DNA of 5,774 nt from an uncultured Capnocytophaga sp. (GCA_905372595.1 CAJPPS010000097.1:1-5774); one strand, 5' to 3'. Positions 1-5,762 are shown, counted from the stretch's first letter. The notes: generated from the sequence alone by a model not told the origin. Program-made: numbers and translations.

Positions 1-284
1 GCATAATAGCACAAGGAGCTACAGAAGGGCATACTTCTTATGTATATAATTCAAAAGGGAATCTTCTAAGTAAGACTGGTTTTATAGATGGAAGGCTTTC
101 TTGGAGTGAATGTTATGATGAATGCCAGTACCTTGTAGGAGAGGTTTATGTCAGTCAAGAAGGAGAAATCTATAATAGACAACATTACTATCAGCAAGAT
201 TCACATCATAATCCTATAGAAAGAGTTATAATAAGTGATTTTCCTATAGAATTATACAGATATGAGATAGAATATTATAAGTAA
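1..284 (+). CDS. YD-repeat-like protein, C-terminal part only
   Basis: An open frame enters from the left edge (first whole codon at base 3) and runs 93 codons to TAA at 282-284, followed at once by a second in-frame TAA. The start lies outside the window. The visible protein is hydrophilic and rich in Tyr, with a YNSKGNLL unit at about residues 15-22 of the fragment and a second weak unit (VSQEGEIY). This is the degenerate Y-D/N-x-x-G pattern also found in the protein encoded at 1676-2437. The two proteins share an IAQ...GA stretch, an (F/Y)NS(K/Q)GNL unit and a C-terminal IEY(Y/F) ending. At DNA level both genes share a 12-base run just before the stop (265-276 and 2421-2432). I infer a paralogue, probably also secreted, but the signal peptide cannot be seen. 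No specific function is recognised. Confidence 0.7.
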   Translation, partial: IIAQGATEGHTSYVYNSKGNLLSKTGFIDGRLSWSECYDECQYLVGEVYVSQEGEIYNRQHYYQQDSHHNPIERVIISDFPIELYRYEIEYYK

Positions 285-295
285 TAAATTTCTTA

Positions 296-315
296 TTTGT
301 CGTTTGTCATTTGTC
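296..315 (+). repeat. Three direct copies of TTTGTC, 7-bp period
   Basis: TTTGTC occurs at 296-301, 303-308 and 310-315, with single bases G and A between the copies. The middle copy supplies the TTTG of the -33 element of the antiporter promoter at 303-333. The repeat could be a duplicated promoter element, a binding site for a regulator, or simple-sequence drift. The copies are exact; their role is unknown. Confidence 0.6.
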
Positions 316-333
316 ATTATTTTCGTATTTTTG
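303..333 (+). promoter_or_regulatory. Bacteroidota-type sigma promoter for the antiporter gene
   Basis: TTTG at 303-306, a 19-bp spacer, then TATTTTTG at 326-333 matches the Bacteroidota housekeeping consensus TTTG-N19-TAnnTTTG in both boxes and spacing. Transcription would begin about 5-7 bases further on, near 338-340, giving a leader of only about 13-15 bases before the ATG at 353. The promoter probably drives both the antiporter and the gene 15 bp downstream of it. It also rules out the in-frame TTG at 311 as the start, since that codon lies inside the promoter. Confidence 0.7.
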
Positions 334-352
334 CCCAAAAATAAAGAAATCT

Positions 353-1660
353 ATGGAATTATACTACGCATTTTCAGTAATTATTGTATTAGCAGCTGTA
401 TTTTCTTATGTAAATGTAAGGTATGTAAAACTCCCAATGACCATTGGAATTATGGTGATTGCGATGATGGTATCGGTAGGGATTCGTCTTTTTGGGGAGA
501 GCATCTTTGCGGGACTTTCTCATAAGCTGGAGAGCCTTCTACAGGGGTTTGATTTTACAGAAATTCTGATGGGTGCGATGCTAAATTTCCTACTCTTTGC
601 GGCGGCTTTGCATATTAATATATCTGACCTAAAGGAGTATAAAATCTCTATCTTTACTTATGCTACTGTAAGTGTAGTACTTTCTGCTTTTATTATTTCA
701 GGCTTACTTTATTATATAGCTTATTGGATAGGGATTGAGATTCCTTATACATATTGTTTGCTTTTTGGTACACTGATTTCGCCTACAGATCCTATCGTAG
801 TTTTGGGAGTTCTCAAGCAAGCCAATGTGCCTAAGCGTATAGAAACAAAGATTACCGGCGAGTCTCTCTTCAATGATGGAGTAGCCGTGGTGATGTTTGC
901 CGTAGTACTTAAGTTGGCTACCGATACTTCTTTTGAGCCTTCGTTCAATGCGATTTTCAAGCTCTTCCTTTTGGAAGCAGGAGGAGGGATTTTCTTAGGA
1001 GTTCTTCTGGGATGGCTTGCCTCAGAAATGATGAAAAAGGCAGATGATTATCACGTAAGCGTATTGGTTACCCTTGCCGTGGTAATGGGAGGCTTCCTTA
1101 TAGCCAAAGCTTCTCACGTATCCTCTCCGTTGGCAATGGTAATTGCAGGGCTTTTTGTAGGAAACATAGGTAAGAAAGCCAATAGTGAGGAGAATAGGGA
1201 TTATCTAAGTAAGTTTTGGGCAATTGTAGATGAGATTTTGAATGCAATTCTCTTTCTTTTTATCGGGTTTGAGATGCTTCTGATAGATAATTTGGACAAA
1301 CAGTTTCTTTTGGGAGGAATAGCAATCATTGTTTGCCTTATAGGTCGTGCTTTAGCTATCTATATTCCAGCCAAAACTATTCTGAGAAAGGTAAGTACTT
1401 ATTCACGAGGTTCTCTCATCACAATGGTGTGGGGAGGCGTACGTGGGGGTGTTTCCATTGCCTTGGTGCTCTCTATTCCTCAAGATCAGGTCGGTTTTAA
1501 GGAAACGCTCCTACAGATAACCTATATTGTAGTGCTTTTCTCTATCTTAGTGCAGGGGCTTACAGTAGGAAAAGTGGCTAAAAATGCTCTTCATCGTGAT
1601 GAAGTAATGATAAGGCTTAAGCGTATTAAGGCAGCTCAATTGCGTAAAGGAAAGGAATAA
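353..1660 (+). CDS. CPA1-family (NhaP-type) cation:proton antiporter
   Basis: A 435-residue integral membrane protein with about 12 hydrophobic segments and a short basic tail, normal for a bacterial CPA1 antiporter without an added cytosolic TrkA or cyclic-nucleotide domain. Seen motifs: SPTDP at residues 143-147 (Asp146), GESLFNDG at 169-176 with the Asn174-Asp175 pair, and GGVRGGVS at 361-368 (Arg364). In this family the Asn-Asp pair marks electroneutral exchangers and the Asp carries the ion or proton. It should sit in the inner membrane, exchanging Na+ (or K+/Li+) for H+ in pH and salt homeostasis; the substrate cannot be read from the sequence. The start is the ATG at 353: MELYY begins directly before the first membrane segment and a consensus promoter lies just upstream. 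It appears co-transcribed with the secreted protein gene 15 bp downstream. Confidence 0.93.
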   Translation: MELYYAFSVIIVLAAVFSYVNVRYVKLPMTIGIMVIAMMVSVGIRLFGESIFAGLSHKLESLLQGFDFTEILMGAMLNFLLFAAALHINISDLKEYKISIFTYATVSVVLSAFIISGLLYYIAYWIGIEIPYTYCLLFGTLISPTDPIVVLGVLKQANVPKRIETKITGESLFNDGVAVVMFAVVLKLATDTSFEPSFNAIFKLFLLEAGGGIFLGVLLGWLASEMMKKADDYHVSVLVTLAVVMGGFLIAKASHVSSPLAMVIAGLFVGNIGKKANSEENRDYLSKFWAIVDEILNAILFLFIGFEMLLIDNLDKQFLLGGIAIIVCLIGRALAIYIPAKTILRKVSTYSRGSLITMVWGGVRGGVSIALVLSIPQDQVGFKETLLQITYIVVLFSILVQGLTVGKVAKNALHRDEVMIRLKRIKAAQLRKGKE

Positions 1661-1675
1661 TCTGTTTTTGGGAAG

Positions 1676-2437
1676 ATGAATAGATGTAAAATATCATATT
1701 TTTGTTGTTTTTTCTGGATTCTATCCTTCGCTTATAGCCAATACAAGACAGATTGGAGTAGAGAAAGACTTCGTAAAGGTATCAAAACGCTTCGTGTAAA
1801 GGGGTATTCGGTACGTGAAAATGGCTCAATAGCACAAAAAGGGGCTATCATTGCTGATATGAATGTAGAAAAAACATTCAATTCACAGGGTAATCTTATC
1901 TTAGAAATCTATTTTGATGATAAAAATGCAGAGACACTTCGTTATGAGTATGTGTACAACGCACAAGGTGTCAAAAAATATAAGCTACACCTCAATCCCC
2001 AGCGAGAAAAAGTAGGACTTACTCTCTTTAACTGTAATGGTGAGGGGAGTATTACCAAGGAAGAGACATATGATGAGAATGGAGAATTGGAATATTCGGC
2101 TTTCTTTATCTATAATGATCAGGGACTTCCCTTGGAAAGCAACTTCCTTAGAGATGATTTCTCTGCTAAAATCAATTCTACTTATGATAGCAAAGGGCGA
2201 CTTTTAGAACAAGAACAACATATAGTCGATAAGGGAGAGAATATTCTCAACAAAGCCAAGTACCGTTATAATGGTCACGGAGACTATGACCGCATCCTTT
2301 CCCTGCTCAATAAAAACTTTGTACAGAAGAATACTTTTCAATACAAATATGATAAAAATGGGAATTGGATAGGTCGTTTTGAATATCAGGACGGAAAACC
2401 AAAGACTATTGTTGAGAGACAGATAGAATATTTCTAA
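1676..2437 (+). CDS. Secreted YD-repeat-like protein of unknown function
   Basis: A 253-residue protein. Residues 1-21 look like a Sec signal peptide: Arg3 and Lys5, a hydrophobic core rich in Cys, Phe and Trp, and probable cleavage at AYS|Q. I see no lipobox. The rest is hydrophilic and built of degenerate Y/F-D/N-x-x-G units at about residues 68, 94, 132, 146, 170, 198 and 225, with spacing from 14 to 38. This is the strand-turn pattern of YD/RHS-type repeats, but there is no RHS core motif or toxin domain and the protein is far shorter than an RHS toxin. It is probably periplasmic or exported. The ATG at 1676 follows a GGAAG run and lies 15 bp after the antiporter stop, so the two genes are likely one transcript. 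It resembles the partial protein encoded at 1-284. No function is recognised. The stop overlaps that of the convergent gene. Confidence 0.85.
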   Translation: MNRCKISYFCCFFWILSFAYSQYKTDWSRERLRKGIKTLRVKGYSVRENGSIAQKGAIIADMNVEKTFNSQGNLILEIYFDDKNAETLRYEYVYNAQGVKKYKLHLNPQREKVGLTLFNCNGEGSITKEETYDENGELEYSAFFIYNDQGLPLESNFLRDDFSAKINSTYDSKGRLLEQEQHIVDKGENILNKAKYRYNGHGDYDRILSLLNKNFVQKNTFQYKYDKNGNWIGRFEYQDGKPKTIVERQIEYF

Positions 2438-4071
2438 TTTTTACACTTCTTAAGTCTTTTCTCTATTTGTTTTCGCTCTTCAACATAAGGAATCTCCTTA
2501 GAAAGAGCTGTTTTGTACTGTTCTTCCGCCTCTTTATAGCATCTATTTGTCCAATAAGCCTCCCCCAATAAGTAATATCCTTTCCAATAATCAGGATTGA
2601 GAGCTGTTAAGGAGAGATAATCGTTCATTTGTATGGTGGATTTCTCTTGTAATTGCAGGATAAGTTGCTGTTCTAATTGCCGATATTGTTCGTAATCCTT
2701 GTAGGCTTGTGTATGAACAAAGGGATCAGCGGGAATATTCCGCTGGGTTTGTAGATGTACACTGTGTGAAGGATAGGAAGGTTCCTTGAAAATCTCCTTG
2801 AGGTCATAAGCAATATAGGCTCCTAACTGATAGGGAGCTGTGGATACCCAAGCAATACAATCCTCGGGAGAGAAAATTACACTGTGATGGGCTAAGAGTT
2901 GGTTAAGGGCTTTCTCATTCCCATAGCCCAAGGCTTTTCCATTAAGTCCTTGAGTATTACGTAGAATAGTTGCTATTTTCTCAGGAGAAAGAATATTTCC
3001 TTGGGTAAGTTCCTGTAACTTTTCATAACGATAGGTGGTATGGGTAAGCTCGATTTGCTTGAGGTTTTTCTTATCCTTACTATAGGGGGCGCTCTGGAAG
3101 TGATTGGTACAGAGTAACAATCCATTATCTACTTCATATACACCGAATTTCTTAGGGGAAACTTCTATAAGGATAGCCTTACGCTCTTTGGCACTGCCTA
3201 CCATAATGGATTCGGAGACAAATACACTTCGTTTTTTAGCAATGTTGATAGCTTCTTCGGTGGTGGAGGCAAACTGTAATATCTCCCTGCACAAGAGTGA
3301 GATAGGAGTACGTGCCTTAAGGGGGATATTGGACTTCCCAGCATTGATAGTTACGGTAAGCCCTTCGGTATTCATCCCCGACATTACTCCAATCATCCCT
3401 CCCCAGCTGTATGACATAAAAGGATAACCCTCCGTAGGACGTACAAAACGAATGAGTTTTTCGGTAGCAAAATCATCAGAAAGGTAAAAATCAAAGTTGC
3501 GCCCAATAAGAAGTTTCCCCTCTTGGGTATGCTTGCCCCAAGCTGCTAAGGAAGAACAGCCCACCAACATCAAGTCCTGTAGGGCGTGCCCTATATCGTG
3601 TGCAGAGTGTAGGTACAGACTGCGTTCGTACTTAGGCGCAATATAATCAAAAAGGCTATCGGCATAGCGGGATTGTCCATAAAGTTCGGCTCTATAGATA
3701 GGGGGGATATATCTATCAATATCTCGGTTGAACCATTTGAGGAATTTGAATAGAAAACTCTGTTTGCGTTCGGAAGGGACAAAGTCTTTGAGCTTAGTAA
3801 ATAACAAACTATCCTGTCGGTGATAGAGCCTTTGGGTAAGTGCTCCTGAGTTCATTCCCAGCTGTAGGGGATTTCCTGAGAGGTATAGTTCCCATATTCC
3901 TTGCTCGTTGCGGATAAGATAATTGTCCTTAAAGGAATATAAAGAATCACCCAGATACTCTACCACAGGTATATGTATAGGATATGAAGAAACCTCTGGA
4001 GGAGATATCTTCTTATGAAATATACCACAAGAGCAGAGTAAGAACAGGAATAAAAAGCAATAGTTTTTCAT
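2434..4071 (-). CDS. Lipoprotein, C45-type N-terminal-nucleophile acyltransferase/hydrolase with TPR-like tail
   Basis: A 545-residue protein. The signal ends in the lipobox LCSC with lipidated Cys15. The core resembles the C45/acyl-CoA:6-aminopenicillanic-acid acyltransferase and choloylglycine-hydrolase fold: Gly171-Cys172 starts a CSSLAAWG motif, followed by GRNFD with Arg191 and Asp194 at the spacing known from bile salt hydrolases. Then come GMNTEGLTV, TNH with Asn323, and Arg348 in TYRYEK. In this family self-cleavage before the Cys frees the nucleophile. Here that would give a lipid-anchored segment of about 157 residues and a catalytic part of about 374. Residues 493-527 look like one TPR unit. 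Substrate unknown: an amide or N-acyl bond is likely, for example in an acylated amino compound. No acidic residues follow Cys15, so surface export of the Capnocytophaga type is not suggested. The ATG at 4071 is preferred to the TTG at 4089 because it begins a normal signal sequence. It lies 11 bp after the TauE-like gene. Confidence 0.85.
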   Translation of the reverse strand: MKNYCFLFLFLLCSCGIFHKKISPPEVSSYPIHIPVVEYLGDSLYSFKDNYLIRNEQGIWELYLSGNPLQLGMNSGALTQRLYHRQDSLLFTKLKDFVPSERKQSFLFKFLKWFNRDIDRYIPPIYRAELYGQSRYADSLFDYIAPKYERSLYLHSAHDIGHALQDLMLVGCSSLAAWGKHTQEGKLLIGRNFDFYLSDDFATEKLIRFVRPTEGYPFMSYSWGGMIGVMSGMNTEGLTVTINAGKSNIPLKARTPISLLCREILQFASTTEEAINIAKKRSVFVSESIMVGSAKERKAILIEVSPKKFGVYEVDNGLLLCTNHFQSAPYSKDKKNLKQIELTHTTYRYEKLQELTQGNILSPEKIATILRNTQGLNGKALGYGNEKALNQLLAHHSVIFSPEDCIAWVSTAPYQLGAYIAYDLKEIFKEPSYPSHSVHLQTQRNIPADPFVHTQAYKDYEQYRQLEQQLILQLQEKSTIQMNDYLSLTALNPDYWKGYYLLGEAYWTNRCYKEAEEQYKTALSKEIPYVEERKQIEKRLKKCKN

Positions 4072-4082
4072 AAATATCGAGG

Positions 4083-4781
4083 TTAGCAATCAGCCTTAGG
4101 ATGTAGTAGTAGGTGTGTATCTGAAGGGGAGAGGTAAGGAATTCCTAATCCTAAGCCTCGTAGGACAAATAATACACCTACTAAAATGACTACTATAGGC
4201 AACCATTGGTTAAGCCTTCTCCTTAGAGCGATTGGCAAAAAGTCCCCTAAAAGTACGAGTAAGAGCATCAGCGGAATAGTTCCCAGCCCAAAAGCAGTCA
4301 TATAAGCCATACTTCCCCACAAATTTCCCATAGCTAAGGCACCAAAGAGGGCGGTATAGACCAAGCCACAGGGGAGAAACCCATTGAGAAAACCTATAAT
4401 GAATGAGCTTGAGAGGGTCTTTTTCGTCAGTTGCTTCCCTAAAGCGTTCTTGAGAGAGGTAAAACCCTTGAGGAGAGGATTCTGTATGACCTTTATTGAG
4501 AGATGAAAGAGTGAGAAAATCCCCATACCAATCATAACAAGACCTGCAAAAATGGAAAATTCCTGCTGATATTGAGCTATAAAAAGCCCTTCTCCTATTC
4601 CTCCAAAGAGCAATCCTATCAGGGTATAGGAAAGGGTCTTACCCGTGAAATAAGCTCCTAACTGTAGGTAACGGAAGCCCTTATGTTGTCTTTGTAAAGG
4701 AAGCAGTAGTGCAATGGGTCCGCACATCCCCACACAGTGTAAGCTACCAATAAAACCTAAGGTGAAAGCCAGTAGGTACAT
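4083..4781 (-). CDS. TauE/SafE-like (DsbD_2-type) membrane protein, probable oxidase/metal maturation factor
   Basis: A 232-residue protein with about six membrane segments (near residues 1-27, 40-66, 75-97, 126-148, 155-180 and 190-213). Two signature motifs repeat the two-half layout of the family: GSLHCVGMCGP at 12-22 with Cys16 and Cys20, and NGFLPCG at 133-139 with Cys138. Databases usually call such proteins sulfite exporter TauE/SafE family, but members with the HCxGMCGP motif beside cbb3 genes are thought to serve copper handling or redox maturation of the oxidase rather than sulfite export. The tail has His223, His227 and Cys232, the last residue, a possible metal site. Its ATG follows the ccoH stop with no gap (TAAATG), which suggests coupled translation. 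The family call is firm; the function is inferred from context. Confidence 0.88.
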   Translation of the reverse strand: MYLLAFTLGFIGSLHCVGMCGPIALLLPLQRQHKGFRYLQLGAYFTGKTLSYTLIGLLFGGIGEGLFIAQYQQEFSIFAGLVMIGMGIFSLFHLSIKVIQNPLLKGFTSLKNALGKQLTKKTLSSSFIIGFLNGFLPCGLVYTALFGALAMGNLWGSMAYMTAFGLGTIPLMLLLVLLGDFLPIALRRRLNQWLPIVVILVGVLFVLRGLGLGIPYLSPSDTHLLLHPKADC

Positions 4782-5243
4782 TTAATAAATAACTTTATCG
4801 AACAAGCTCAAGTAATTTTTCCCCTCAAAGCCGTATTCCACACGGATATTCCAGCGTCCTTCTTTGAGCAAATTGTCAGGAATTACCAGTGAACAGCCAT
4901 CAAGAGCCGTGATAGGTAAGGTAAAATCCAGCTTGCTATCCGAAGGGCGATAACAGGAAATTACCCCGATGACCTCCTTACCTGTTACTGAGGCAGGAAA
5001 GTCAAGACGAATTCCTTCCTTAACGCCTGGTGTATAGGTCAGTTCCACTTGCATTTGTGTCTCCAAGGTTTGTTTCTCTGTATCTATATCTTTCTGAAAG
5101 TCCAGTTCCTGAGCATAATAGTTTTCGGTAACCAGCTCGTGATCGTATTTTTTATCTACCAAAGTGATGACAAAAAAGTACATAATAAAGCCCATAAAAG
5201 CTAAAATAGCCAAAAGTATGCCTGTACCCCAAGTGAATTTCAT
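4782..5243 (-). CDS. ccoH: FixH/CcoH family protein, cbb3-type cytochrome oxidase assembly
   Basis: A 153-residue protein with one N-terminal membrane anchor (about residues 7-29) and a periplasmic domain. Typical family features are the acidic and aromatic stretch after the membrane (DHELVTENYYAQELDFQKDID, in two parts at about 34-43 and 44-54) and the GRWNIRVEYGFEGKNYL region near 129-145. FixH/CcoH proteins bind cbb3 oxidase subunits and are needed for assembly of the stable complex. Here it is the first gene of an operon followed without a gap by the TauE/SafE-like gene, an order common in flavobacteria. Unlike the usual layout, no ccoN, ccoO, ccoP or ccoG precedes it: the 531 bp upstream hold no recognisable gene. 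The start is the ATG at 5243; a TAnnTTTG element lies 19 bp upstream. Confidence 0.88.
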   Translation of the reverse strand: MKFTWGTGILLAILAFMGFIMYFFVITLVDKKYDHELVTENYYAQELDFQKDIDTEKQTLETQMQVELTYTPGVKEGIRLDFPASVTGKEVIGVISCYRPSDSKLDFTLPITALDGCSLVIPDNLLKEGRWNIRVEYGFEGKNYLSLFDKVIY

Positions 5244-5250
5244 AACTATC

Positions 5251-5281
5251 TTTTTTTGTGAGCAAATTTACTACAAAAAAA
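5251..5281. repeat. Inverted repeat around the ccoH -7 element
   Basis: TTTTTTTGT at 5251-5259 is the exact complement of ACAAAAAAA at 5273-5281, with 13 bases between that contain the whole -7 element. The arms are 9 bp but mostly A/T. Such a site could be an operator for a dimeric regulator acting on the oxidase-assembly operon; Crp/Fnr-type control is common for cbb3 genes. It does not match the FNR consensus TTGAT-N4-ATCAA, so the regulator is unknown. Confidence 0.35.
5263..5270 (-). promoter_or_regulatory. Probable -7 element of the ccoH operon promoter
   Basis: On the minus strand these bases read TAAATTTG, an exact match to TAnnTTTG. Transcription would start about 5-7 bases on, leaving a leader of roughly 12-15 bases before the ccoH ATG at 5243. 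I found no TTTG or TTG at 17-23 bp upstream, so the -33 half is missing. The promoter may need an activator, or the match may be chance in AT-rich DNA. Confidence 0.45.
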
Positions 5282-5398
5282 AGAATTGTAATCCATATTT
5301 CTATAGATTTTTTTGATAGTGATTTTCTTGGTTCTGAGAAATATTTAGTATCTTTTTCAAAAATAGGAACTATATAAGCAGATTCGACTCTTGATAAG

Positions 5399-5431
5399 TT
5401 TGTAGGCAGCTGGATAGATAAGCTCTACAAA
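5399..5431. repeat. Bulged hairpin (TTTGTAG/CTACAAA)
   Basis: TTTGTAG at 5399-5405 pairs with CTACAAA at 5425-5431. Inside, AGCT at 5408-5411 pairs with AGCT at 5421-5424, leaving a 2-base GC bulge and a 9-base loop. That makes 11 base pairs, strong for such AT-rich DNA. No T-run follows on either strand, so it is not an ordinary terminator. It would lie in the leader of any transcript from the promoter at 5685-5715 and could be part of a structured RNA or a protein site. Confidence 0.45.
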
Positions 5432-5599
5432 TCCTTAGGATAGGATACTGATAAAAACTACTAAGTGTACAAAGATTTACTTTTAGATATTATAATTTAA
5501 TACAATTTTGTTATACTAAGAGAAAAACTAATTTTTATGATAGCAGATATATTAAGGGTAGTATTGACCTAGAAACAGTAAAGGAATAGAGTTTTGAGG

Positions 5600-5656
5600 T
5601 TAAAAAACTTTTGTAAGAAAGAAACTCAATTTTTCAGATATTTCTTTTAAATTCAT
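5600..5656 (-). CDS. Possible 18-codon leader peptide or gene remnant
   Basis: An ATG at 5656 opens an 18-codon frame, MNLKEISEKLSFFLTKVF, ending in TAA at 5602-5600. It begins about 23 bases downstream of the expected start point of the promoter at 5685-5715 and is preceded by an A-rich leader, as normal for a Bacteroidota gene. The first ten residues look like a plausible protein start, but no other frame continues it convincingly. It may be a leader peptide, the broken start of a lost gene, or chance. Confidence 0.15.
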   Translation of the reverse strand: MNLKEISEKLSFFLTKVF

Positions 5657-5661
5657 TATTG

Positions 5662-5673
5662 AAGTATATACTT
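5662..5673. repeat. 12-bp perfect palindrome AAGTATATACTT
   Basis: A self-complementary 12-mer a few bases downstream of the expected start point of the minus-strand promoter at 5685-5715. That is a natural place for an operator of a dimeric repressor. It is AT-rich, so chance is possible. Confidence 0.3.
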
Positions 5674-5684
5674 TTTTTAGGTTG

Positions 5685-5715
5685 CAAAGGTACGACTTTT
5701 TAGAGAATTTGTCAA
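5685..5715 (-). promoter_or_regulatory. Bacteroidota-type promoter directed towards ccoH
   Basis: On the minus strand TTG (5715-5713, within TTGACA at 5715-5710), a 20-bp spacer, and TACCTTTG (5692-5685) match the flavobacterial form TTG-N17-23-TAnnTTTG. The expected start is near 5678-5680. No full-length gene follows; ccoH begins about 435 bases downstream. The promoter may therefore give a long ccoH leader, a small RNA, or the transcript of a decayed gene. Confidence 0.6.
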
Positions 5716-5750
5716 GTTAAAAAATAGGAGTTTATGAGTTAATTATTTGA

Positions 5751-5762
5751 TAAGAATTCTTA
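5751..5762. repeat. 12-bp perfect palindrome TAAGAATTCTTA
   Basis: A self-complementary 12-mer about 36 bp upstream of the -33 element of the minus-strand promoter at 5685-5715. Its position would suit an activator site, but the DNA here is AT-rich and the window ends 12 bases later, so the role is open. Confidence 0.25.

Noticed and set aside
311..352. TTG at 311 as an earlier in-frame start of the antiporter (14 extra residues)
   Set aside because: It lies inside the promoter at 303-333 and upstream of the expected transcription start. The family normally begins with the residues encoded from the ATG at 353.
1676..2437. RHS-type toxin or polymorphic toxin
   Set aside because: The protein is only 253 residues, with no RHS core motif, cleavage motif or variable C-terminal toxin domain; only the degenerate YD-like units are present.
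3104..3427. Plus-strand open frame of 107 codons opposite the C45 gene; similar shorter frames at 745-960 and 3591-3782
   Set aside because: All lie wholly inside strongly supported genes in other frames and have no recognisable domain or start signal.
4072..4089. TTG at 4089 as the start of the C45 lipoprotein
   Set aside because: It would place six extra residues before a complete lipoprotein signal and overlap the preceding gene by 7 bp; the ATG at 4071 gives a normal signal peptide.
5381..5390. GATTCGACTC resembling a tRNA T-arm
   Set aside because: No acceptor stem, anticodon arm or D-arm can be folded around it on either strand.
5437..5447. Tandem AGGAT units as a microsatellite or repeat element
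   Set aside because: Only two 5-base copies are present, which is expected by chance.
5590..5612. AGTTTT/AAAACT hairpin followed by TTTT as a terminator
   Set aside because: The stem is only 6 bp and almost all A/T, the T-run is 4 bases, and no gene ends just before it.
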